DNA of 10,857 bases from Euryarchaeota archaeon UBA175. Its GTDB lineage: Archaea > Thermoplasmatota > Poseidoniia > Poseidoniales > Thalassarchaeaceae. Every line of letters begins with the position of its first letter. Positions within the stretch are counted from its first letter, which is position 1. The notes below the pieces were generated by a model, which saw only the letters and a program-made list of their open reading frames with translations, was not told where the DNA came from and did not search any database. The stretch covers positions 481 through 11,337 of the forward strand of contig DAFD01000014.1 in assembly GCA_002497895.1 (NCBI GenBank), read 5' to 3'. The position numbers and the translations under genes were made by a program. Below are positions 6,719 to 10,857 of this stretch, in pieces.

Positions 6719-7642
6719 CTAAAGCAACTCAACTTTGCTCATTGCCTTCACATTCACGCCCTGATATTGAATCTGAATTTTGACCGTGCAGGACTGATTG
6801 CAAATATCAATTCCATTTTCGTGAATTACGACGATTTGATTTAGTGACCAAGAGGATCCTGCCCCTTCGATGATACAAGGTGATTGAGCGATTAGGTTTG
6901 GATCTTCAAATGCTGGAAGAGAGGGTCCCGAAAGCCACCCTACAATCAACTGAATATGACGTGATTCGTCATCTTCGTTGTAGTAACTGATGAATTGTAG
7001 TTTGTAGGTGATATTTTCTTCTTGAATGACATACACTTGTTCCTTTGGATCAATTCGGTGCACACTGAAATCATAATCATACCAATCAAGCCTTTCAGAA
7101 TCATCGAGGCTATACGCTCCATTTGGAGCACTTACAATCTGTGAAAATGATTGATTTGTCACAACCATGGCAGTTGCATTACTTCCTAGGAAGATATCGT
7201 TTTTTGAAAACTTTAGCGAATATGAGCCATTTGCTCTTTCCTTCATTGTCGACAAATCCAATTCTGCAAATGTTGACTCTGAAGTTGCATCGACTTTGAT
7301 TGCAAAGGTGCTTCCATCAGCGCTCAAACTAGTCGCCACTTTGCTTCCATTCTGTTCAACTGAAGACAGACCAGTCAAGGAACATGGATATTGATTCCCA
7401 TCGACTTCCAGAGAGATTCCTAATTGGTCCCATCCTAGGACATCTTCCCCGGAGGTGATTTCAATCGAGACGAGAGCATCATCGGATGAATTACTGACAG
7501 AGGATTCGGTATCATTTGCTTCAAATGTGTTTACAGTAGTTAATTCAGGATCATAAGATACGACGACCCAGGTCCACAGTAATCCTCCAACAATGAGAAC
7601 AACAACAAGGCTAGCCGCAGTATTTCGAAAATTGATAGACAT
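6719..7642 (-). CDS. Membrane-anchored or secreted sequon-rich protein of unknown function
   Basis: No named family is recognised with confidence. From ATG 7642 the product is 307 aa. It has one N-terminal hydrophobic helix (about residues 10-28 of this start) after a short SINFRN leader, no lipobox, and then a wholly extracytoplasmic, beta-rich, Ser/Thr/Asn-rich body. Eight N-x-S/T sequons are present, as expected for a glycosylated archaeal surface protein, and there are four cysteines in the body, two of them as C-x3-C near the end. The stretch IEITSGEDVLGWDQLGISLE soon after the anchor recalls the 'GGD-x-L-x-W-x-x-L' strand of archaeal pilin-like (DUF1628-type) proteins; this is a weak resemblance, and no class III prepilin cleavage site is evident. 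It starts 24 nt after the aldehyde dehydrogenase gene, but its base composition is clearly lower in GC (about 37% in 7021-7080 by hand count). Confidence 0.7.
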   Translation of the reverse strand: MSINFRNTAASLVVVLIVGGLLWTWVVVSYDPELTTVNTFEANDTESSVSNSSDDALVSIEITSGEDVLGWDQLGISLEVDGNQYPCSLTGLSSVEQNGSKVATSLSADGSTFAIKVDATSESTFAELDLSTMKERANGSYSLKFSKNDIFLGSNATAMVVTNQSFSQIVSAPNGAYSLDDSERLDWYDYDFSVHRIDPKEQVYVIQEENITYKLQFISYYNEDDESRHIQLIVGWLSGPSLPAFEDPNLIAQSPCIIEGAGSSWSLNQIVVIHENGIDICNQSCTVKIQIQYQGVNVKAMSKVELL

Positions 7643-7649
7643 AATGCCC

Positions 7650-7655
7650 CACCTC
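7650..7655 (-). promoter_or_regulatory. Shine-Dalgarno site that decides the start of the surface-protein gene
   Basis: On the minus strand GAGGTG lies 7 nt before the ATG at 7642. The frame is also open from a TTG at 7657, but using it would put this strong site inside the coding region, so the ATG is preferred. Confidence 0.6.
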
Positions 7656-7666
7656 AAGCCGTTTAA

Positions 7667-9085
7667 TCAGCGTTGAATAGCCTTGATTTCAAGGAATTCT
7701 TCGAGTCCATGGATTCCGAGTTCGCGACCGTTACCTGATAGCTTGTAACCACCGAATGGTGCGCTGATGTTGAATGCACCACCGTTGATGCTAACCTGTC
7801 CTGTGCGCAGTGCACGAGCAACGCGCATAGCACGCTCTTCATCTCCTGACCAAACTCCACCAGACAGCCCATATTCTGAGTCGTTCGCCAGAGCAATCGC
7901 CTCTTCCTCGGTCTCGTAGGTGGTGATTGTGAGGACCGGGCCAAAGATTTCCTCACGGAAAATTGTCATTTCGGAAGTCACGTCAGCGAATACCGTTGGT
8001 TGGACGAAGAAACCACTCTCTAACCCCTCAGGCATGCCCTCGCCACCTGCCACCAAAGTTGCTCCTTCCGACAAACCGGATGCGATGTATCCGGCGACTG
8101 ATTCCTGCTGTCGCGCCGATACCATCGGCCCGCAGCGCATCGATTCATCGTTTGGGTCGCCGACTGAATATCTCTGCATAGTGGCAGTGATTACTTCGAC
8201 GACCTCATCTCTCGCACTAGCAGGTACGATGAGTCGACTCAGGCTGGAACATTCTTGCCCCGAATTGTTGAAGCAGGCGTAAACAGCCATCTTCGCAGCC
8301 TTCGCGATATCCGCGTCATCGAGAATGATATTCGCGCTTTTTCCACCGAGTTCGAGAGTGACTCTCTTCACGGTAGGTGCAGCAGCCTGCGACACGCTGA
8401 CCCCTGCACCGGTTGAACCGGTGAAACTGACCATATCGACTTCAGGATGTGCGGCGAGTGTCTCGCCGATTTCGCGGCCGTGGCCTGAAACCAAATTGAA
8501 CACGCCCGCAGGCAGTCCAATTTCATGCAATATATCTGCTAGAAGGAAGGCGTTGAGTGGAGCCTCTTTGGAGGGTTTGAGGACCATTGTGCAACCTGAA
8601 GCGAGGGCAGGGGCCACCTTACCGATTATTTGGTGAAGTGGAAAATTCCACGGAGTAATCATTGCTACGACCCCGATTGGCTCTTTGACAATCAAGGAGT
8701 TGCGGACCTCCTCTTCCCACTCGAATGAATCAAGCATTTTTGCGTACGAGCGCGAGACAACACGAGGTGTTCCAACCATCGCCATTCTGCTGTAATTGAT
8801 CGGCGTACCAACTTCTGCCGTGATTAGTTGGGCGATTTCTTCGCCGCGTTCCTTGAACGCGGCCGAAATCGAATTCAAAATCGCGATTCTTTCTTCGATA
8901 CTGCTCGCCGACCATGCGGGGAAAGCCGCGCGCGCTGCTGCAACTGCTGATTCGACGTCTGCAGCGCTTCCAACCGGCACAGAACCGATGCACTGCTCGG
9001 TTGTTGGATTAACGACTTCAATCGTTCCTTCACCGCTTGCTGCGACCCACTTTCCATCGATGTAGATGCTCTCGCGCGCGTTCAT
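7667..9085 (-). CDS. NAD(P)-dependent aldehyde dehydrogenase
   Basis: It oxidises an aldehyde to the carboxylic acid with NAD(P)+ in the cytoplasm. The 472-aa length is standard for the superfamily. Catalytic and cofactor residues are all present: TPWNF with N147, LKPS with K170, the Rossmann loop FTGSTGAG (221-228), LELGGKS with general base E245, GQEC with nucleophile C279 and EEIFGPV with E379. The C-terminal signature (434-467, INGGAFN, APFGGYKLSGNGRE, GLEEFLE) resembles the CddD/6-oxolauric-acid-dehydrogenase-like group more than betaine or succinate-semialdehyde dehydrogenases. The exact substrate cannot be told from sequence. The gene diverges from a crotonase gene 68 nt away, and the local set of beta-oxidation enzymes suggests a fatty or other carbon-chain aldehyde (inference). 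No Shine-Dalgarno site is evident before ATG 9085. Confidence 0.93.
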   Translation of the reverse strand: MNARESIYIDGKWVAASGEGTIEVVNPTTEQCIGSVPVGSAADVESAVAAARAAFPAWSASSIEERIAILNSISAAFKERGEEIAQLITAEVGTPINYSRMAMVGTPRVVSRSYAKMLDSFEWEEEVRNSLIVKEPIGVVAMITPWNFPLHQIIGKVAPALASGCTMVLKPSKEAPLNAFLLADILHEIGLPAGVFNLVSGHGREIGETLAAHPEVDMVSFTGSTGAGVSVSQAAAPTVKRVTLELGGKSANIILDDADIAKAAKMAVYACFNNSGQECSSLSRLIVPASARDEVVEVITATMQRYSVGDPNDESMRCGPMVSARQQESVAGYIASGLSEGATLVAGGEGMPEGLESGFFVQPTVFADVTSEMTIFREEIFGPVLTITTYETEEEAIALANDSEYGLSGGVWSGDEERAMRVARALRTGQVSINGGAFNISAPFGGYKLSGNGRELGIHGLEEFLEIKAIQR

Positions 9086-9106
9086 GGATGGGGCAAAGCG
9101 AGGTGA

Positions 9107-9114
9107 CTTATCAG
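9107..9114 (-). promoter_or_regulatory. Weak candidate TATA box for a leaderless aldehyde dehydrogenase transcript
   Basis: On the minus strand CTGATAAG is centred about 26 nt before the ATG at 9085, the spacing expected for an archaeal TATA box if transcription starts at the ATG. The absence of a Shine-Dalgarno site fits a leaderless message. The match to the TATA consensus is poor. Confidence 0.2.
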
Positions 9115-9153
9115 ATTCATGCAGTTCAAAAGTAGAGTCGCGACTGGGCGTTC

Positions 9154-9951
9154 ATGGGTATGGAAGTCACACGTCATGACGGAGGCGTTGCTGTGGTCAC
9201 GCTATCTGAGGCTGCTGCTCGAAACGCCTTCTCACGTTCCTCTATACATGAGATTGCAGATGTGATGGGTGGCTTGTTGGACGATCCGTCCTGCAATGGG
9301 ATTGTGCTTACTGGTACGGGTCGATTCTTCTGTACTGGTGCTGATATTGACGAGTTTGCTGATTCGATCGATGATGGTTCAATCGCAGATCTCGTCGGCG
9401 AATTAACTGGGGTTTTGCATCCACTTGAGTTGCGCCTTCGCCGCTCTCCAACCGTGTTTGTCGCTGCGATGAATGGCGCTGCAGCCGGTGGTGGGCTCGG
9501 CCTCGCCTTGTCTGCTGATTATCGAGTCTGCGTGCCCGAAGCCCGTCTCGCCGCCGCCTTCTTTTCACTCGGACTCTCTCCAGATGGCGGCTCGACCTGG
9601 ATGCTCCCGCGTTTGGTTGGGAACCAGCGTGCTCGTCGCTTCTTCTTCGATAACGAGGTCTGGACAGGCGAGCAAGCTCTTGAATTTGGAGCAGTTGACG
9701 AGGTTGTTGAGGCTGATGATTTACTTGGGCGAGCCATTGAGGTTGCAGCTAAATGGGGGTCGTGGGCTCAAGCGAGCAGACAGGGAACCAAGCAATTGCT
9801 CGATGCCTCGACTACTACTTTCATGGAGACTCAACTTGAGTTTGAGAAGGCCTTGATTACTGCTGCGAGTCTAACACCAGATTTTGCTGAAGGCGTCTCG
9901 GCCTTTCTCGAAAAGCGAGCGCCCTCTTTCGGGCGCTCGGAAGAAGAATAA
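9154..9951 (+). CDS. PaaG-type crotonase-fold enoyl-CoA isomerase/hydratase-like protein
   Basis: This 265-aa member has the crotonase fold: RFFCTGADIDEFAD (57-70) for CoA/oxyanion binding and NGAAAGGGLGLALSADYRV (107-125). Neither hydratase glutamate is present; those positions are G116 and F136. Instead it has LGLSPDGGSTWMLPRLVG (139-156), with D144 aligning with the catalytic Asp136 of PaaG (2-(1,2-epoxy-1,2-dihydrophenyl)acetyl-CoA isomerase). It is therefore better called an isomerase than a hydratase. PaaG-like enzymes move double bonds, as in delta3/delta2-enoyl-CoA isomerisation of unsaturated acyl-CoAs, which would complement the hydratase at 5794-6645. No other phenylacetate-pathway gene is present, so a paa role is not supported. 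M3 (9160) is an alternative start. It diverges from the aldehyde dehydrogenase gene. A GC-rich hairpin falls in its last codons. Confidence 0.87.
   Translation: MGMEVTRHDGGVAVVTLSEAAARNAFSRSSIHEIADVMGGLLDDPSCNGIVLTGTGRFFCTGADIDEFADSIDDGSIADLVGELTGVLHPLELRLRRSPTVFVAAMNGAAAGGGLGLALSADYRVCVPEARLAAAFFSLGLSPDGGSTWMLPRLVGNQRARRFFFDNEVWTGEQALEFGAVDEVVEADDLLGRAIEVAAKWGSWAQASRQGTKQLLDASTTTFMETQLEFEKALITAASLTPDFAEGVSAFLEKRAPSFGRSEEE
9916..9939. repeat. GC-rich 9-bp hairpin at the 3' end of the PaaG-like gene
   Basis: CGAGCGCCC (9916-9924) and GGGCGCTCG (9931-9939) are perfect reverse complements around a TCTTTC loop. The structure lies entirely within the last codons of the gene, 12 nt before the stop codon (codons for R-A-P-S-F-G-R-S). 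No T-run follows, so it is not a classical intrinsic terminator, but it may protect the transcript 3' end or slow the polymerase. Confidence 0.55.
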
Positions 9952-10136
9952 TCTCCACTTAGTAGCGAGATTGAATTTGCGGCTTACCCTGAAGAACTCT
10001 CATTCGCCTTCGAGGGTTTGAGACCATCAAGCATGTATTTGCATCCATGAACCTCCAGCCAAGTCCTTGACTACTTCAATCAGTGTTTATCTCGACAAGG
10101 ATTGATTCATCCGAAACATGTCTAATTTAGGCCCAT
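9952..10136. other. Intergenic gap between convergent genes
   Basis: This 185-nt stretch is the longest non-coding gap in the window. It holds no convincing open frame, tRNA-like fold or repeat. The part next to the SemiSWEET gene is AT-rich, with short T-runs on the plus strand that could help end the crotonase transcript. Confidence 0.5.
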
Positions 10137-10406
10137 TTATCCTTCACGACGCAGTCGCAGGACACCAACGATGATTGCAAGAATGCAGGACAGGGCTGCG
10201 ATATTTGCGAAAATCATTGCCACAGACTCGATGACTATTCCATAAAATAGCCACATTGTCAAAGAGGCTGAAACCAGAGAGAAAGTCGGTAAAGAAATTC
10301 CCTCGTGCTTTCCCTCAACCCAAACTTTGCGAATCTGTGGGATCCATGCGATTACACCGAGAAATCCTGCAGCAACGCCAATCGCTTCAACCCAGAGTGG
10401 AATCAT
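10137..10406 (-). CDS. SemiSWEET family sugar transporter
   Basis: SemiSWEETs are half-size SWEET carriers: three-helix proteins that dimerise in the membrane to carry sugars such as glucose or sucrose down their gradient. From ATG 10406 the product is 89 aa, typical for the family. Residue numbers below are from the GTG at 10430. It has three hydrophobic helices (about 11-32, 47-67, 69-92), the PQ-loop signature WIPQIRKVW in helix 1 (P31-Q32), the GISLPTF turn before helix 2, W60 followed by FYG, and ANI with N76 in helix 3. Trp and Asn residues at such sites line the sugar pocket in known SemiSWEETs. The GTG at 10430 overlaps the upstream stop codon (GTGA). A GGGAG site at 10416-10420 sits 9 nt before the ATG, so both starts are possible. 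The arrangement implies translation coupled to the 3-hydroxyacyl-CoA dehydrogenase gene. Confidence 0.87.
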   Translation of the reverse strand: MIPLWVEAIGVAAGFLGVIAWIPQIRKVWVEGKHEGISLPTFSLVSASLTMWLFYGIVIESVAMIFANIAALSCILAIIVGVLRLRREG

Positions 10407-10426
10407 CGTCGCCAACTCCCGATGCC

Positions 10427-10857
10427 TCACAATGGTAAGTCATCACGCTCGGCCTTCTCGCCGTCAGACCAATCGTATAGACCACGAGCTGTTTTCTTTC
10501 CGAGACTACCCTCGGCGACAAGCGCCTCGAGCAGAGGATGAGGTCGATACGAATCATCATCAAAGGCTTCAGCCAAATTATTCAGAATGTCGCGCCGAAC
10601 ATCCAAGCCGACCAAGTCGCTAAGTTCGAGCGGTCCCATTGGATGCCGATATCCTAACTTCATTGCAGTGTCGATATCGCTGGCACTGGCAACACCATCA
10701 GCAAGCATCCGAATCGCTTCATTACCCAGAGTCACTCCGAGTCTGCTAGTTGCAAATCCAGGCACATCACGTACCAAAATCGTCTCTTTACCCATCGCAG
10801 AACCGATGGACTGAGCCGCTTCGACAGTCTGATCGGAGCAGCCATCATGGCGAACAA
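10427..10857 (-). CDS. 3-hydroxyacyl-CoA dehydrogenase, C-terminal part (gene runs off the window)
   Basis: It oxidises (S)-3-hydroxyacyl-CoA to 3-ketoacyl-CoA with NAD+, the third step of beta-oxidation. Only the last 142 codons are in the window, and the frame stays open through the right edge. The visible part begins VRHDGCSDQTVEAAQSIGSA, the end of the NAD-binding domain, where the family has TSD-x-T. It then has GKETILVRDVPGFATSRLG, the classic domain junction, followed by the helical C-terminal domain with NEAIRMLADGVAS, DIDTAMKLGYRHPMGPLELSDLVGLD and the terminal GSLGKKTARGLYDW signature. The Rossmann NAD-binding part and the catalytic His lie outside. An ATG at 10795 lies inside the conserved sequence and is not the start. 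The stop codon overlaps the possible GTG start of the SemiSWEET gene. Confidence 0.92.
   Translation of the reverse strand, partial: VRHDGCSDQTVEAAQSIGSAMGKETILVRDVPGFATSRLGVTLGNEAIRMLADGVASASDIDTAMKLGYRHPMGPLELSDLVGLDVRRDILNNLAEAFDDDSYRPHPLLEALVAEGSLGKKTARGLYDWSDGEKAERDDLPL

Noticed and set aside
9473..9856. A 127-codon frame in a different phase of the PaaG-like gene
   Set aside because: It sits inside the conserved crotonase core in another phase; its translation has no family features.
9154..9951. Phenylacetate degradation (paa) locus suggested by the PaaG-like motif
   Set aside because: No paaABCE, paaK, paaZ or paaJ homologue is seen; the aldehyde dehydrogenase lacks a PaaZ hydratase domain, so a general isomerase role is more likely.

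Overview
The window reads as a compact stretch of chromosome from an archaeon, most likely a marine planktonic euryarchaeon of the Thermoplasmatota (Marine Group II/III, Poseidoniia-like). The archaeal call rests mainly on a stand-alone Bud32/KEOPS kinase. The narrower placement is inference: it comes from the mix of archaeal housekeeping genes with bacterial-looking fatty-acid beta-oxidation genes, large membrane-anchored proteins with extracytoplasmic domains, and a secreted protein rich in N-glycosylation sequons. Nine genes fill almost the whole window. No rRNA, tRNA, CRISPR array, insertion sequence or prophage gene was seen.

Layout. Bases 1-150 are non-coding and carry a strong 12-bp hairpin and other dyads. 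Bases 151-2286 (+) encode a PAP2/Aur1-like membrane phosphotransferase joined to a beta-propeller-like outer domain. It converges, 20 nt apart, on nadA (quinolinate synthase, - strand, 2307-3392). Divergent from nadA is a + strand run: bud32 (3472-4125), an XTP/dITP pyrophosphatase (4192-4785), a two-TM Pro/Met-rich protein of unknown function (4822-5775) and an enoyl-CoA hydratase (5794-6645). Next come two - strand genes, an AT-rich anchored or secreted hypothetical (6719-7642) downstream of an aldehyde dehydrogenase (7667-9085). Divergent from the dehydrogenase is a PaaG-type crotonase (9154-9951, +). The window closes with a SemiSWEET sugar transporter (10137-10406, -) directly behind the 3' half of a 3-hydroxyacyl-CoA dehydrogenase that runs off the right edge.

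How they fit together. The right half is a loose cluster for acyl-CoA/aldehyde catabolism: hydratase, isomerase-like crotonase, 3-hydroxyacyl-CoA dehydrogenase and aldehyde dehydrogenase, with a sugar carrier attached. This fits a heterotroph that degrades lipids and organic matter. The left half is housekeeping: NAD synthesis, t6A tRNA modification and nucleotide-pool cleaning. The genes with most room for new biology are the PAP2-propeller fusion, the Pro/Met-rich membrane protein and the low-GC sequon-rich surface protein. I see no clear defence system, biosynthetic cluster or mobile element.
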